Assembly: GCA_009026175.1 (NCBI GenBank)
Contig: WBTZ01000004.1
Location: 1-64,000, forward strand
DNA length: 64,000 nucleotides
Source: Zoogloea sp.
GTDB lineage: Bacteria; Pseudomonadota; Gammaproteobacteria; Burkholderiales; Rhodocyclaceae
Reading direction: 5' to 3'
Part shown: piece after piece, positions 11,086-23,893 of the stretch
Numbering within the stretch: position 1 is the first letter of the stretch
Layout: the number at the start of each line of letters is the position of its first letter
Notes under the pieces: generated by a model
What the model saw: only the letters and a program-made list of their open reading frames with translations
Database searches by the model: none
What the model was told of the DNA's origin: nothing
Made by a program: the position numbers and the translations under genes

Positions 11086-12696
11086 ATGGAAATTCCCCTG
11101 AACTACACCGAATTGCGCAGCGTGGACCAATACCGCAAGCTGCTGCGCAATCTGCACACCCTCAATGCAGGGGAAAGCCACGCCACGCTGGTTCGCATGC
11201 TCGAGGGCCTGCTCGCCAGCCCCCTGGGGCCCGAAGAGCAGCTCGAGGTACTGGAGTCGGCCCGGCAGACGATCACCTTCGTGCAGCACGAGATGTCGTC
11301 GCGCTATGCGGCCCATCCCTTGCCGCCGGACAGCGCCGAGGACACCACCCTGCGCCAGGTGGTCAAGCTCTGGACCGCCCTCAGTACCGCCTACGCCCGC
11401 CTTGCCGAGCACAGCGGCAGCAGCGGCGACGAGTTCCGGGCCCAGTGGCCCCTCCTCGCCCAGCGCCGCATCCAGTACCTGGGCCAGGTCATCATCGAGT
11501 ACTTCCGTGCCCACCGGGCCGAACCGCCCGGGGCCTGGCAGGTCGTGCATGCGGCCTACCAGGAGGCTGAACGGGCTGGCGTCGCCCACAGCCGGGTCAT
11601 CGACCCCCTGAACAACACCTGGAAGGCCCAGAGCCCGGACGAAGCCTATATTGCGCTGCTGCTGATCGACCTGACCAACCCCTACGGCCGCAACCAGCGC
11701 GAGCTCAACTGGATCTGCCGCTGGGCCCAGCGCTTTGCACCCTACTGCATCCTCCAGTCCGAGTGGGACAAGGACGATGCCCGCGCCTACGGGCTCGACC
11801 TGAACGAAGACCATGGCCTGCGTCCGATCGCCCTGATCGGCACCCGGCCCGGCATGCGCCGCTTCGACGGGCATCGCCTGGCGGCCCAGATCAAGGCCAT
11901 GCTGGCCGAGTTCAAGCAGGGCACCACCCCGGCCTCCCTGGGCCTGGGTGACGATTGCGCCCAGCCCGCCTGCGCGCGCCTGCTGGTGTCCCTCTACCGC
12001 CCCTGGGGCATGTCGGCGGCCGGCCGCCGCTTTCCGCGGCGGAGCAAGAAAGGGGGCAACTTCATCAGCACCGACTGGGAAGCCATCGGGCTGCTGGTGT
12101 CGGGACGCGAGTTCGTGCCGCCCAACCGGCGCCAGCTGATGAGCAACCGTTACGACATGAACGTGCTCACCTTCGGTGCGCGGGCGGACGACGAGGTGCA
12201 GCCCGTCATGGACGCCGAGGCCGAGGCCCGGCGACGGGGTTTCATCATCGAGGAATGGGCCACGGTGGACCATTCGGTATCGGGATTCCGCCTGCAGCGC
12301 AGGCACCCGGGGCAGCGGATCGAGCACCACCAGCTGGTGGGCATCAAGCCGGGCGACGGCAACCAGTACCTGCTCGGGCAGGTCAGCTGGCTGATGTACG
12401 AGCCCGACGGCACCCTGATGGCCGGCATCCACCTGCTCTCCGGACTACCATCCTCGGTGGCCATCCGTGGCACGGGCATCAACGTGGCATCCCATGAGCC
12501 CTACATCCAGGGCTTCCTGCTGCCCGAGATTGCTGCCATGCGTGCGCCGGCAAGCATCGTGCTGCCGGGAGGCTGGTTCCAGGCCGACCGGGTGCTCGAA
12601 CTGCACACCGGCGAATCACGCCAGATCCGGCTGACCAGCCTGGTGGCCCGCGGTACCAACTTCGATCAGGCAACCTACGAATCGGTCGCCACCTGA
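11086..12696 (+). CDS. Conserved protein with C-terminal PilZ-like domain
   Basis: A 536-residue cytoplasmic protein without signal peptide or membrane segments. The first 350 or so residues are not recognised; they look alpha-helical and include a basic patch GRRFPRRSKKGGNF near residue 325. Around residue 400, DHSVSGFRL fits the D/N-x-S-x-x-G motif of c-di-GMP-binding PilZ domains. It is followed by VGIKPGD, LLGQVSWLMYE and MAGIHLLSG, in the order and spacing of a PilZ barrel. Several arginines precede this segment, but a clean RxxxR is not obvious, so nucleotide binding is uncertain. The gene lies between a HIT gene and the convergent phoBR operon. Confidence 0.6.
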   Translation: MEIPLNYTELRSVDQYRKLLRNLHTLNAGESHATLVRMLEGLLASPLGPEEQLEVLESARQTITFVQHEMSSRYAAHPLPPDSAEDTTLRQVVKLWTALSTAYARLAEHSGSSGDEFRAQWPLLAQRRIQYLGQVIIEYFRAHRAEPPGAWQVVHAAYQEAERAGVAHSRVIDPLNNTWKAQSPDEAYIALLLIDLTNPYGRNQRELNWICRWAQRFAPYCILQSEWDKDDARAYGLDLNEDHGLRPIALIGTRPGMRRFDGHRLAAQIKAMLAEFKQGTTPASLGLGDDCAQPACARLLVSLYRPWGMSAAGRRFPRRSKKGGNFISTDWEAIGLLVSGREFVPPNRRQLMSNRYDMNVLTFGARADDEVQPVMDAEAEARRRGFIIEEWATVDHSVSGFRLQRRHPGQRIEHHQLVGIKPGDGNQYLLGQVSWLMYEPDGTLMAGIHLLSGLPSSVAIRGTGINVASHEPYIQGFLLPEIAAMRAPASIVLPGGWFQADRVLELHTGESRQIRLTSLVARGTNFDQATYESVAT

Positions 12697-12738
12697 GACA
12701 GCGCTTGCCGGACCTGCATCCGGCAAGCGTTCCCTTGC

Positions 12739-14085
12739 TCAGTCCACCAGGCGACGCGCAGGGAAACAAGCCGTAAAAGTGCTCCCGCTGCCCGGCTCGC
12801 TGTCGATCAGCAGATCGCCCTGATGGCGGCTCAGCACATGCTTGACGATGGCCAACCCAAGCCCGGTTCCACCCGTTTCCCGCGAACGCCCGCGATCGAC
12901 CCGGTAAAAGCGCTCGGTCAGGCGTGGAATGTGCTCCGGGGCAATCCCGATGCCATCATCCTTTACCGCGTACTCCACCACTGAACCCCGCTGACGCCAG
13001 CTGATCTGGATGCGGCCGCCCTCGGGGGTGTAGCGCACCGCGTTGATCGCCAGGTTGGCCATGGCGCTGTAGAGCTCCTTGGCGTTGCCGAGCAGGCGGG
13101 CGTGGGTACCGCAATCCAGGTCGATGCGATGGCGGCCGGCGGAAACCACCCGCGCCTCCTGCAGGACCTCCTCCAGCAGGGACGCGACATCCACCGCCTC
13201 CTCCTGGAGGATGGGCGCATCGGATTCGAGGGCAGACAGGGTCAGCAGATCCTGGATCAGGCGTTGCATGCGTCCCGCCTGCTCGTAGGCCAGACCGAGA
13301 TAGTGGGAGATGTCATCCTTCTCCAGATCATCCAGCCCGTCGATGACGGTTTCCAGGAAACCCGCGACCACCGTCAGGGGCGTGCGCATCTCGTGGGACA
13401 CGTTGGCGACAAAGTCCCTCCGCATGATCTGCAGCCGCTCGCCCTGGGTGATGTCCTCGGACATCAGCAGCAGCATGTCCTCACTGAAGGGCACCACATG
13501 GACCATCAGGGTGCGTCCGATAGGCCGCCCCATGCTCAGGGTGAGCGGCTTGTCGTAACGGCCTTCCTGGAGATAGCGGACAAAATCCGGCTGGCGGACG
13601 ATGTTGGTGATGGGTGTGCCCTGGTCCCGCGCCCGATCCAGTCCGAAATGCTGCTCCCCCTGGTGATTGACCCACTCGATCGAATGGGTGTCGGACAGGA
13701 ACAGCAGACCGTGGGGCATGGCCTGGCTGGCCTCGCGGAAGCGCTCGAGGGCAATCGAGAGGTGCTGCTGGCGCCGGTTGGAGCTGCGCACCCGGCTGTT
13801 CATTTCGGCAAAGACGTAATTCCACAGGCCGATGGCCCGGGGCATGGGCACAGCCTGGTCCACCGGCGTGCGCAGCCAGCGGACCAGCTTGTAGATATTG
13901 GTGAAGTGATGGGCGCCCAATACGACAGATGCCGCCGCAAAGGCGAGCAATGCCTCCTGCGGCCCCCAGGCAACCCAGACCACCAAGGCGGCGAGCACCA
14001 TCACGGCCAGGGACAGGACGGCCGCGACAATGATGTAACGGATCGACCGTATGACCGGCACTCCTTCGACTGACTGGACTGTCAT
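12739..14085 (-). CDS. phoR: Phosphate regulon sensor histidine kinase PhoR
   Basis: Membrane sensor kinase. Two hydrophobic segments lie in the first 55 residues (IIVAAVLSLAVMVLAALVVW and ALLAFAAASVVLG). A PAS-like region follows (FLSDTHSIEWVNHQGEQHFG), then the HisKA box with the phosphorylated His in FVANVSHEMRTPLTVVAGF, an N box (LAINAVRYTPEGG) and G boxes (KDDGIGIAPEHI, GGTGLGLAIVKH). The gene starts 3 bp after phoB on the same strand, and the architecture fits PhoR. It would activate PhoB under phosphate limitation. No pst genes are in the window. Confidence 0.93.
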   Translation of the reverse strand: MTVQSVEGVPVIRSIRYIIVAAVLSLAVMVLAALVVWVAWGPQEALLAFAAASVVLGAHHFTNIYKLVRWLRTPVDQAVPMPRAIGLWNYVFAEMNSRVRSSNRRQQHLSIALERFREASQAMPHGLLFLSDTHSIEWVNHQGEQHFGLDRARDQGTPITNIVRQPDFVRYLQEGRYDKPLTLSMGRPIGRTLMVHVVPFSEDMLLLMSEDITQGERLQIMRRDFVANVSHEMRTPLTVVAGFLETVIDGLDDLEKDDISHYLGLAYEQAGRMQRLIQDLLTLSALESDAPILQEEAVDVASLLEEVLQEARVVSAGRHRIDLDCGTHARLLGNAKELYSAMANLAINAVRYTPEGGRIQISWRQRGSVVEYAVKDDGIGIAPEHIPRLTERFYRVDRGRSRETGGTGLGLAIVKHVLSRHQGDLLIDSEPGSGSTFTACFPARRLVD

Positions 14086-14088
14086 CGA

Positions 14089-14799
14089 TTATCGCACGGG
14101 GGCCGGGGATTCCTGCTGGGTCGAAAAGCGGTAGCCGCTGCCGCGTACGGTCTGCACGAGATTGTCGTGACCGCTCGGTTCGAGGGCGCAGCGCAGGCGA
14201 CGGATATGCACATCGACGGTCCGCTCCTCGACGAAGACGTGGTCGCCCCACACCTGGTCAAGCAGCTGGGCACGGGAATGGACCCGCTCCGGGTGGGTCA
14301 TCAGGAAATGCAGCAGGCGGAACTCGGTGGGGCCCAGGGTCACCGGCGCACCGGCCGCAGCCAGCCGGTGCGTGGACGGGTCGAGCCGCAGGCCGCCGAG
14401 CTCCACCGGATCCTCGGTGGTTTCCGGGGCACGCCGGCGCAGCACGGCCTTGATGCGGGCCACCAGTTCCCGCGGCGAGAAGGGCTTGGTGATGTAGTCG
14501 TCCGCACCGGCCTCGAGGCCGGACACCTTGTCCTGCTCCTCACCACGCGCGGTCAGCATGATCAGCGGAATGCCCCGGGTGCGTTCTTCCGCACGCAGCC
14601 GGCGGGCGAACTCGACACCGGACATGCCGGGCAGCATCCAGTCCAGCAGGACCAGGTCGGGCAGGGCATCACGCACGATGCGTTGGGCCGTCTCGGCGTC
14701 GGATGCCCGCACCACATGGTGTCCGGCCCGCATGAGATTGGCGGCGATCAGTTCCTGGATAGCGGGCTCGTCTTCGACAAGGAGAATGGTGGCGGGCAT
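14089..14799 (-). CDS. phoB: Phosphate regulon response regulator PhoB
   Basis: OmpR/PhoB-type response regulator. The receiver domain starts at [14 protein letters not shown], with the phospho-acceptor Asp in [13 protein letters not shown] and the Lys in [14 protein letters not shown] winged-helix DNA-binding domain occupies the C-terminal half ([44 protein letters not shown]). The ATG at 14799 is chosen over an upstream in-frame codon at 14823 because a GAGG ribosome site sits six bases ahead of it and the protein then begins [11 protein letters not shown], as in the family. First gene of the phoB-phoR operon. Confidence 0.94.
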   Translation of the reverse strand: MPATILLVEDEPAIQELIAANLMRAGHHVVRASDAETAQRIVRDALPDLVLLDWMLPGMSGVEFARRLRAEERTRGIPLIMLTARGEEQDKVSGLEAGADDYITKPFSPRELVARIKAVLRRRAPETTEDPVELGGLRLDPSTHRLAAAGAPVTLGPTEFRLLHFLMTHPERVHSRAQLLDQVWGDHVFVEERTVDVHIRRLRCALEPSGHDNLVQTVRGSGYRFSTQQESPAPVR

Positions 14800-14954
14800 G
14801 AAAACCTCAAAGAATGCTGGCAACCGGGCCAGTGTATTGCAGCAAGTTGAACTTTTGATGACAGGTCACAGGTCTGCAATCCCGCCCGGTATCGGGAAGG
14901 CAGGCCACCTTCGAGTATCATTCGGGCTCGCGCAATCAGAATATGGAGCCATCC

Positions 14955-15380
14955 ATGGCAGGCCTTCGCAAGGACGATCCCGTCCCCACCGAGATCAAGC
15001 TGCACAAACTGTCCCGCCTCATGGAGGTGAGTTTCGATGACGGCCGGCGCTTTGAATACAGCTTCGAGTTCCTGCGGGTATATTCCCCGTCCGCCGAGGT
15101 CCGCGGCCACGGCCCGGGCCAGGAAGTCCTGCAGTTGGGCAAGCGCGACGTGGATATCGTCCGGGTGGAACCCGTCGGCAATTACGCGATCCGCCCGGTG
15201 TTTTCCGATGGACACGACAGCGGCCTGTACTCCTGGGACTACCTCTACGAGATCGGCGAGAACCGCGACGATCTGTGGCAGACCTATCTGCTGCGCCTGA
15301 GCGAGGCCGGTGGCAGCCGGGATCCTGCCGATCAGCCTGCGCCCGCCCCCAAGGGGGGTGGCTGCGGCCATCACCACTGA
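14955..15380 (+). CDS. DUF971 (gamma-butyrobetaine hydroxylase-like N-terminal domain) protein
   Basis: Small protein consisting of a DUF971 domain, the fold found at the N-terminus of gamma-butyrobetaine hydroxylases but without the catalytic oxygenase part. Family features are PTEIKLHKLSRLMEVSFDDG, EFLRVYSPSAEVRGHG, VEPVGNYAIRPVFSDGHDSG and YSWDYLYEIG. The tail GGGCGHHH resembles a small metal-binding end. The function is unknown. The ATG at 14955 follows GGAG at a good distance and is preferred over the ATG at 14943. It is 56 bp upstream of ubiE, an adjacency common in Betaproteobacteria. Confidence 0.85.
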   Translation: MAGLRKDDPVPTEIKLHKLSRLMEVSFDDGRRFEYSFEFLRVYSPSAEVRGHGPGQEVLQLGKRDVDIVRVEPVGNYAIRPVFSDGHDSGLYSWDYLYEIGENRDDLWQTYLLRLSEAGGSRDPADQPAPAPKGGGCGHHH

Positions 15381-15436
15381 CTTCCTGCCCAGGCCCCTCC
15401 GGGCCGGCCAACCGATAGCGATCCCGCAAGCAGATC

Positions 15437-16174
15437 ATGAACGACAAGACCACCCATTTCGGCTTCCAGAAGGTCGCCGAGTCCGAGAAGGCCAGCAAGG
15501 TTCGCGGCGTGTTCTCGTCCGTCGCCAGCAGCTATGACGTGATGAACGACCTCATGTCCTTCGGCCTGCACCGCCTCTGGAAAGCCTTTACCGTCCAGAT
15601 TGCCGGAGTCCGCGCCGGCGACCGGGTCCTCGATGTGGCCGGTGGCACCGCCGACCTGTCCCTGGCCTTCGCCAAGAAGGTCGGGCCGACCGGGCAGGTG
15701 TGGCTGACCGACATCAACCACGCCATGCTGTCGCGCGGCCGGGACAGGGTCGTGGACAAGGGCTTCCTGCTGCCGGTGGCCCAGTGCGATGCGGAGAAGC
15801 TGCCCTTCCCCGACAATCACTTCGATTGCGTGACGGTCGCATTCGGGCTGCGCAACATGACCCACAAGGACCAGGCCATTGCAGAAATGCGCCGGGTGCT
15901 GAAACCCGGTGGCCGCCTGCTGGTACTGGAGTTTTCCAAGGTCTGGAAGCCCCTGGCCCCGGCTTATGACTTCTACTCCTTCAAGCTGCTGCCCATGATG
16001 GGCGAGAAGGTTGCCCGGGACGCCGACAGTTACCGCTACCTGGCCGAGAGCATCCGCATGCACCCTGATCAGGAATCCCTCAAGACCCTGATGGAGGAGG
16101 CCGGACTGAGCCGCGTCGAGTACTTCAACATGACCGCGGGCGTCGTCGCCCTGCATCGCGGCTACAAGCTCTGA
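15437..16174 (+). CDS. ubiE: Ubiquinone/menaquinone biosynthesis C-methyltransferase UbiE
   Basis: SAM-dependent C-methyltransferase acting on the benzoquinol ring in ubiquinone biosynthesis and on demethylmenaquinol. Typical segments: THFGFQKV at the start, [25 protein letters not shown], the SAM motif [37 protein letters not shown] and [10 protein letters not shown]. The length of 245 residues is normal. It is cotranscribed with ubiJ, 13 bp downstream. Confidence 0.96.
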   Translation: MNDKTTHFGFQKVAESEKASKVRGVFSSVASSYDVMNDLMSFGLHRLWKAFTVQIAGVRAGDRVLDVAGGTADLSLAFAKKVGPTGQVWLTDINHAMLSRGRDRVVDKGFLLPVAQCDAEKLPFPDNHFDCVTVAFGLRNMTHKDQAIAEMRRVLKPGGRLLVLEFSKVWKPLAPAYDFYSFKLLPMMGEKVARDADSYRYLAESIRMHPDQESLKTLMEEAGLSRVEYFNMTAGVVALHRGYKL

Positions 16175-16187
16175 ACGGCGGGCCGGC

Positions 16188-16763
16188 ATGCTTTCCTCAT
16201 CCGTGATCAGCGGCCTGAACCACTTGCTGAAGGATGCCCCGTGGGCCCGCGAGCGCCTGGCCCCCTTCGCCGGGCGTAGCGCCTGCCTGATGCTCAGGCC
16301 CGTCGAGATCGGCCTGGGCATCGACGCCGAGGGCTATTTCACCGAGTCGGCCACGGCGGATCCCGATGTCTCCCTGGAACTGCCGATCGGCAGTCTTCCC
16401 AAACTGGTCGGTGGTGCCGACGCCCTGATGTCCGACATCCGGATCAGCGGCAACGCCGATCTGGCCGACGCTCTGGGTTTCGTGCTGCGCAAGCTCAGCT
16501 GGGATGGCGAGGAGGCCTTGTCACGCCTCACCGGAGACATCGTGGCCCACCGAGCGGTGGCCACCGCCCGGAACGTATTCGGCTGGCAACGCCAGACGGC
16601 CCGCAACGTGATCGATAACCTCGCCGAGTACTTCAGCGAGGAACAGCCGGTTCTCGTGAAAAGGGCGCTCCTGGAAGATCTCGGCGGAGACGCCGCGGCA
16701 CTGCGGGACGATCTCGCCCGCCTGGAAAAGCGCCTGAAAAAGCTGGAATCGACAAGGCGCTGA
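16188..16763 (+). CDS. ubiJ: Ubiquinone biosynthesis accessory factor UbiJ (SCP2 domain)
   Basis: Non-enzymatic lipid-binding factor of the soluble Ubi complex, identified by an N-terminal SCP2-like domain (RPVEIGLGIDAEGYF, LPIGSLPKLVGGADALMSDIRISGNADLADALGFVLRKLSWDGEE is the conserved stretch in order) and a C-terminal coiled coil (DDLARLEKRLKKLESTRR). It is 191 residues and directly follows ubiE, as in E. coli. The usual next gene, ubiB, is absent; the convergent ATP synthase operon lies there instead. Confidence 0.88.
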   Translation: MLSSSVISGLNHLLKDAPWARERLAPFAGRSACLMLRPVEIGLGIDAEGYFTESATADPDVSLELPIGSLPKLVGGADALMSDIRISGNADLADALGFVLRKLSWDGEEALSRLTGDIVAHRAVATARNVFGWQRQTARNVIDNLAEYFSEEQPVLVKRALLEDLGGDAAALRDDLARLEKRLKKLESTRR

Positions 16764-16780
16764 CCCGCAAGCTGGTTAAC

Positions 16781-16816
16781 GACAAAAGGGCAGACCGCAG
16801 GGTCTGCCCTTTTGTC
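16781..16816. terminator. Bidirectional rho-independent terminator
   Basis: A perfect 16-bp stem (GACAAAAGGGCAGACC paired with its complement) encloses a GCAG loop. T-runs occur on both strands because the stem ends in AAAA/TTTT. It separates the convergent ubiJ and atpC genes and can stop both transcripts. Confidence 0.93.
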
Positions 16817-16837
16817 TTGCTACCGAGACTGCCTTGC

Positions 16838-17263
16838 TCAGTGGCCGCGCTTCTTCAGCTTGTTGATGGCTGCGATCTGCGCAAGCGCCGAAGCGAGTTC
16901 GGACTGGGCCTTCGCGTATTCCAGGGCAGAACCCTGGTTACGCATGGCTTCCTCCGCAATACGCTTGGCGTCGAGGGCCTTGGCCTCATCCAGATCCTTG
17001 CCACGGATGGCGGTATCCGCCAGAACCGTCACGAGGTTGGGCTGGACTTCCAGCAGGCCACCAGCCACGAAGACGAGTTCTTCTTCAGGCTGGTTCTGGA
17101 CCTTGACGCGCACGGCCCCCGGCTTGATCCGGGTCATCAGCGGCATGTGGCCGGGCAGGATGCCGAGCTCACCGGCTTCGCCGGGGAGCGCCACAAACTC
17201 GGCCAGGCCGGAGAAGATCTGCTCTTCTGCGCTGACGATATCGACGTGAATGGTCATTGCCAT
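16838..17263 (-). CDS. atpC: ATP synthase F1 subunit epsilon
   Basis: Central-stalk epsilon subunit of F1, coupling rotation and acting as inhibitor. It starts [16 protein letters not shown] and carries the beta-sandwich motif [17 protein letters not shown] and the helical C-terminal hairpin ([22 protein letters not shown]). 141 residues is normal. It is the last gene of the atp operon, before the bidirectional terminator. Confidence 0.96.
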   Translation of the reverse strand: MAMTIHVDIVSAEEQIFSGLAEFVALPGEAGELGILPGHMPLMTRIKPGAVRVKVQNQPEEELVFVAGGLLEVQPNLVTVLADTAIRGKDLDEAKALDAKRIAEEAMRNQGSALEYAKAQSELASALAQIAAINKLKKRGH

Positions 17264-17324
17264 AGCTATTTCCTCCTCAAACCGGCGGGCCCGCTAGAGC
17301 GCCGCCGGGCGATGGTCGCATTGA

Positions 17325-18728
<1,404 letters not shown>

Positions 18729-19598
18729 TTACACCGCGGCTGCGCCGCCGACAATTTCGGACAGTTCCTTCGTGATCGCGGCCTGACGGGTCTTGTTGTA
18801 GACCAGTTGTAGTTCGCCGATCACGCTCCCTGCATTGTCGGAGGCTGCCTTCATCGCCACCATCCGGGCACTCTGTTCGGACGCCATGTTCTCGGCGACG
18901 GCCTGGTACACCAGCGCTTCGACGTAGCGCACCAGGAGTTCGTCGATCACCACCTGCGCATCCGGCTCGTAGAGGTAGTCCCAGTTCCCTTCCGGGGTAC
19001 CGAGACGCTCGCCGGTCAGCGGGAGAAGCTGCTCAAGCTGGGGTTCCTGCTTCATCGTGTTGATGAAGCGGGAATAAACAATGTGCACTTCATCCAGCTC
19101 ACCATTCTGGAAAGCATCGATCATGACCTTGACGGGCCCGATCAGCTTTTCCAGATGGGGGGTATCCCCGAGCTGGGTAACGTGAGAAACCACCTTGGCA
19201 CCAAGGCGCTGCATGAAACCCAGCCCCTTGTTGCCAATGGCGGTCACGCGGATGTCGGAGACACCCTTGCTTTCCCATTCCTTGAGCGTGTTCAACCCGA
19301 CACGCAGAGTGTTGGTGTTGAGGCCGCCGCACAGACCCTTGTCGGTCGTGACGACGATCAGCCCCACACGCTTGGCATTGTCCTTCTTGATGAGGAACGG
19401 ATGCTTGTAGTCGGTGATGTTGGCTGCAGACAGATTCGCGGCGAGACGGCGGATCTTCTCGGCATAGGGACGGGCTGCACGCATGCGTTCCTGCGCCTTG
19501 CGCATTTTGGACGCTGCGACCATCTCCATGGCCTTGGTGATCTTTTTAGTGTTCTGGACACTCTTGATCTTGTTACGGATCTCTTTGCCGCTAGCCAT
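18729..19598 (-). CDS. atpG: ATP synthase F1 subunit gamma
   Basis: Rotor shaft of F1. The N-terminal signature [36 protein letters not shown] and the C-terminal signature [31 protein letters not shown] are given here only as anchors (residues 1-36 and about 248-278). The length of 289 residues is as expected. Lies 21 bp after atpA. Confidence 0.96.
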   Translation of the reverse strand: MASGKEIRNKIKSVQNTKKITKAMEMVAASKMRKAQERMRAARPYAEKIRRLAANLSAANITDYKHPFLIKKDNAKRVGLIVVTTDKGLCGGLNTNTLRVGLNTLKEWESKGVSDIRVTAIGNKGLGFMQRLGAKVVSHVTQLGDTPHLEKLIGPVKVMIDAFQNGELDEVHIVYSRFINTMKQEPQLEQLLPLTGERLGTPEGNWDYLYEPDAQVVIDELLVRYVEALVYQAVAENMASEQSARMVAMKAASDNAGSVIGELQLVYNKTRQAAITKELSEIVGGAAAV

Positions 19599-19619
19599 AT
19601 TGCTCTCCGTATGCCCGCG

Positions 19620-21158
<1,539 letters not shown>

Positions 21159-21169
21159 AGCTTATGCTC

Positions 21170-21706
21170 CTAGTTCTTTAGCGCGGCGGCCATGTTCGCG
21201 AGCTTGCCGCGGACCGAGGCGTCGATGACTTCATCCCCAATGGCGATCTTGACCCCACCAATCAGTTCGGGGTCGACGCTGACGGTGACGTTGAGCTTGG
21301 CCTTGAAGCGGGCTTCAAGGTCGGCAACGAGCGTCTTCAGCGTGGAATCGTCCATCGGGAAGGCGGAGGCGATATTGGCCTCCTTGACGCCTTCATGTTC
21401 GTTCTTGAGGGCAACGAACAGGTCACGGATCTCGGGAAGCACTTGCAGACGCTCGTTTTCGACCAGGACGCGGACGTAGTTCTGCTGTTCGGCAGAGAGT
21501 CCGGTCCCGGCGATATCGAGGAAAAACCCGGCCAGTTGTTCCGGCGCGAGCTTGGGATCGGTGATGCAATCCCTCATTTGCGAATCGGCGGCAACAGCAG
21601 CCAGCCGATCAAGTGCTTCCGACCAAGGCCCCAGCGCGTTGCCCGCGGAAGCGAGCTGAAATGCCGCTTCAGCATAGGGGCGTGCGATGGTGACGTTCTC
21701 GGCCAT
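21170..21706 (-). CDS. atpH: ATP synthase F1 subunit delta
   Basis: Peripheral-stalk delta subunit that links alpha to the b dimer. It starts [14 protein letters not shown] and ends with the conserved [21 protein letters not shown] segment. 178 residues. It begins 3 bp after the atpF stop, suggesting tight coupling. Confidence 0.95.
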   Translation of the reverse strand: MAENVTIARPYAEAAFQLASAGNALGPWSEALDRLAAVAADSQMRDCITDPKLAPEQLAGFFLDIAGTGLSAEQQNYVRVLVENERLQVLPEIRDLFVALKNEHEGVKEANIASAFPMDDSTLKTLVADLEARFKAKLNVTVSVDPELIGGVKIAIGDEVIDASVRGKLANMAAALKN

Positions 21707-21709
21707 GGC

Positions 21710-22183
21710 TTATTGAAGTTCCTGTTTCAGGTTGGCCAGCAGGTCGGCATGGGCCTGAGCGTTGATTTCCTTGCGGAGAATCTTCTCGGCGCCGGCGACA
21801 GCGAGTTGGGCGACCTGATCGCGCAGGGCTTCCTTGGCACGTTGGGCAGCGACGCCGGCTTCGGCTTCAGCGGCTTCACGGGCCTGGGCAATGATACGGG
21901 CGGCTTCGGCGCGCGCTTCATCGAGGAACACTGCAGCCTGCTTTTCAGCAGAGGCACGCACGTCCGTAGCGGACTCGCGGGCCTTGCGCAGTTCTTCGAC
22001 GACCTTCTTCTCGGCATGCGCGAGATCACTCTTCGCCTTGTCCGCAGCCGCCAGCCCGTCGGCGATCTTCTTCGCACGCTCGTCGAGTGCCTTCACAATG
22101 GGGGGCCACACGAACTTCATCGTGACCCACGCCAGAATGAAGAACACAACGAGCTGGGCTACCAGGGTTGCGTTCAGATTCAC
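21710..22183 (-). CDS. atpF: ATP synthase F0 subunit b
   Basis: Peripheral-stalk b subunit. It has one N-terminal membrane helix ([20 protein letters not shown]) followed by a long charged coiled coil with many alanine and glutamate residues. 157 residues, normal length. Only a single b gene is present, so the stalk is a b homodimer. Confidence 0.95.
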   Translation of the reverse strand: MNLNATLVAQLVVFFILAWVTMKFVWPPIVKALDERAKKIADGLAAADKAKSDLAHAEKKVVEELRKARESATDVRASAEKQAAVFLDEARAEAARIIAQAREAAEAEAGVAAQRAKEALRDQVAQLAVAGAEKILRKEINAQAHADLLANLKQELQ

Positions 22184-22218
22184 GGTAATCTTCCTTTAGT
22201 CAGGTTGAACCGCGAAAC

Positions 22219-22488
<270 letters not shown>

Positions 22489-22489
22489 T

Positions 22490-22533
22490 TAAATTGAAAC
22501 TTGAAACCGAAACAGACTGCTTGAAACTGAAAC
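22490..22533 (-). promoter_or_regulatory. U-rich leader with short direct repeats ahead of atpE
   Basis: The atpB-atpE intercistronic region contains repeated TTGAAAC units (plus strand) at 22494-22500, 22501-22513 and 22521-22533, which read GTTTCA-rich in the mRNA. The position matches the U-rich translational enhancer known upstream of atpE in E. coli, where subunit c must be made in excess. The enhancer role here is inference. Confidence 0.45.
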
Positions 22534-23370
22534 TTAGTGGCTTTCGTGGGCCTGACCGATGTACACCAGGGTCAGCATCATGAAGATGAAGGCCTGCAGG
22601 GCGACGATCAGGATGTGGAACACGGCCCAGATGGAACCGGCAACCACATGGCCGAGGAAACCGAAGACGGTGGCGGTACCGCCCATCAGGGCGATCAGCA
22701 TGAAGACCAGCTCGCCAGCATACATGTTGCCGAACAACCGCATGCCGTGGGAAACGGTCTTGGCCAGGAACTCGATCATCTGCATCAGGAAGTTGATCGG
22801 GTACAGCAGCGGATGGGAGCCGAAGGGAGCGGTGAAGAGCTCATGCACCCAGCCACCGAAACCCTTGATCTTGATGTTGTAGTACAGGCAGATCAGCAGG
22901 ACGCCGATGGACATGCCGAGGGTGCCGTTCAGGTCGGCGGTCGGCACGACGCGGAGGTAAGCATGCTCGTCGCCGGAAATCAGCGCCCAGATCTTGGGCA
23001 GCAGATCGACCGGCAGGAAGTCCATGGAGTTCATCAGGAAGATCCAGAAGAACACGGTCAGGGCGACGGGTGCGACAAACTTGCGGGATTCGGCGCTGTG
23101 CACGATGCCCTTGGCCTGGTCTGCGACCATTTCGACGAGGATCTCGATGGCGGCCTGGAAACGCCCCGGCACGCCGGAGGTGGCCGCGCCTGCAGCCTTG
23201 ATCAGGATCAGCAGCGTGACGACGCCGAGGCCGATCGAGAAGAACAGGGTGTCGAGGTTCCACACGCTCCAGTCGATGATCGCGCTTTGAGCGTGACCGG
23301 TGGAGTTGAAGTGGGTCAGGTGGTGGACGATGTATTCGCCCGCGGTCGGGCCGTGCGCTTCTGTACTCAT
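22534..23370 (-). CDS. atpB: ATP synthase F0 subunit a
   Basis: Stator membrane subunit carrying the proton half-channels. The essential arginine is in [20 protein letters not shown], and the C-terminal helix has [21 protein letters not shown]. 278 residues with several membrane helices. It starts 3 bp before the end of atpI, so the two are coupled. Confidence 0.96.
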   Translation of the reverse strand: MSTEAHGPTAGEYIVHHLTHFNSTGHAQSAIIDWSVWNLDTLFFSIGLGVVTLLILIKAAGAATSGVPGRFQAAIEILVEMVADQAKGIVHSAESRKFVAPVALTVFFWIFLMNSMDFLPVDLLPKIWALISGDEHAYLRVVPTADLNGTLGMSIGVLLICLYYNIKIKGFGGWVHELFTAPFGSHPLLYPINFLMQMIEFLAKTVSHGMRLFGNMYAGELVFMLIALMGGTATVFGFLGHVVAGSIWAVFHILIVALQAFIFMMLTLVYIGQAHESH

Positions 23371-23372
23371 GG

Positions 23373-23714
23373 TCAGGTCTTCACCAAAAATGCAAACAAA
23401 TTCGCCTTAAGCGCCACGACCAACCCGATGAACAACGCCAACCAATGGACGTCTGGATACACGAGTTGAACGGTCGCCAACAATCCTACGGTTGACGCGA
23501 TCTTGAAGAACTCGCCAACAAAAAACTCAAGCGGGTACGACGCGGCCGGTCGTTTGGAAACCAAACTCAGGCGCAGGGCGAAAAACAAATTGGGAAGAAC
23601 ACAGGCTGCGCCTCCCAACGCCGCCGACAACGCACCGCGCGTCCCTGAAATCAATCCGGCAATCAATGCTGCCAGTATTGTCGCGCCTATCTGCAGGAAT
23701 ACCGCTTTTAACAT
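23373..23714 (-). CDS. atpI: ATP synthase-associated protein I (AtpI)
   Basis: Small membrane protein at the head of the atp operon, thought to assist c-ring assembly or magnesium supply. Four hydrophobic segments are visible ([62 protein letters not shown]). The ATG at 23714 ([10 protein letters not shown]) follows an AGAGAG ribosome site and yields 113 residues, typical. An in-frame ATG at 23804 would add a hydrophilic extension not expected in the family. Confidence 0.85.
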   Translation of the reverse strand: MLKAVFLQIGATILAALIAGLISGTRGALSAALGGAACVLPNLFFALRLSLVSKRPAASYPLEFFVGEFFKIASTVGLLATVQLVYPDVHWLALFIGLVVALKANLFAFLVKT

Positions 23715-23871
23715 TGGCTCTCTGCGTGGCACGTCGGGTAATGCGCCGTCCGCCGTACGAAAAACATGTGGATGATAGGGGTTAACCGCATGAAAGTCAA
23801 TCATTGTCGCAGCGCAACACCAGGATTCCCGGGCGTTTCGGGATGTGCTCCAACTTGACACATCCGATAAA

Positions 23872-23893
23872 CATGTCGATGATTATCGACATG
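23872..23893. promoter_or_regulatory. Candidate operator/promoter of the ArsR-type regulator
   Basis: Perfect inverted repeat with 9-bp arms (CATGTCGAT and ATCGACATG) and a 4-bp spacer, overlapping the start codon at 23891. A TTGACA -35 box at 23855-23860 is 17 bp upstream of GATGAT at 23878. If that pair is used, the transcript would begin close to the ATG and be nearly leaderless. Autoregulation by the ArsR-type protein is inferred from the arrangement. Confidence 0.55.
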
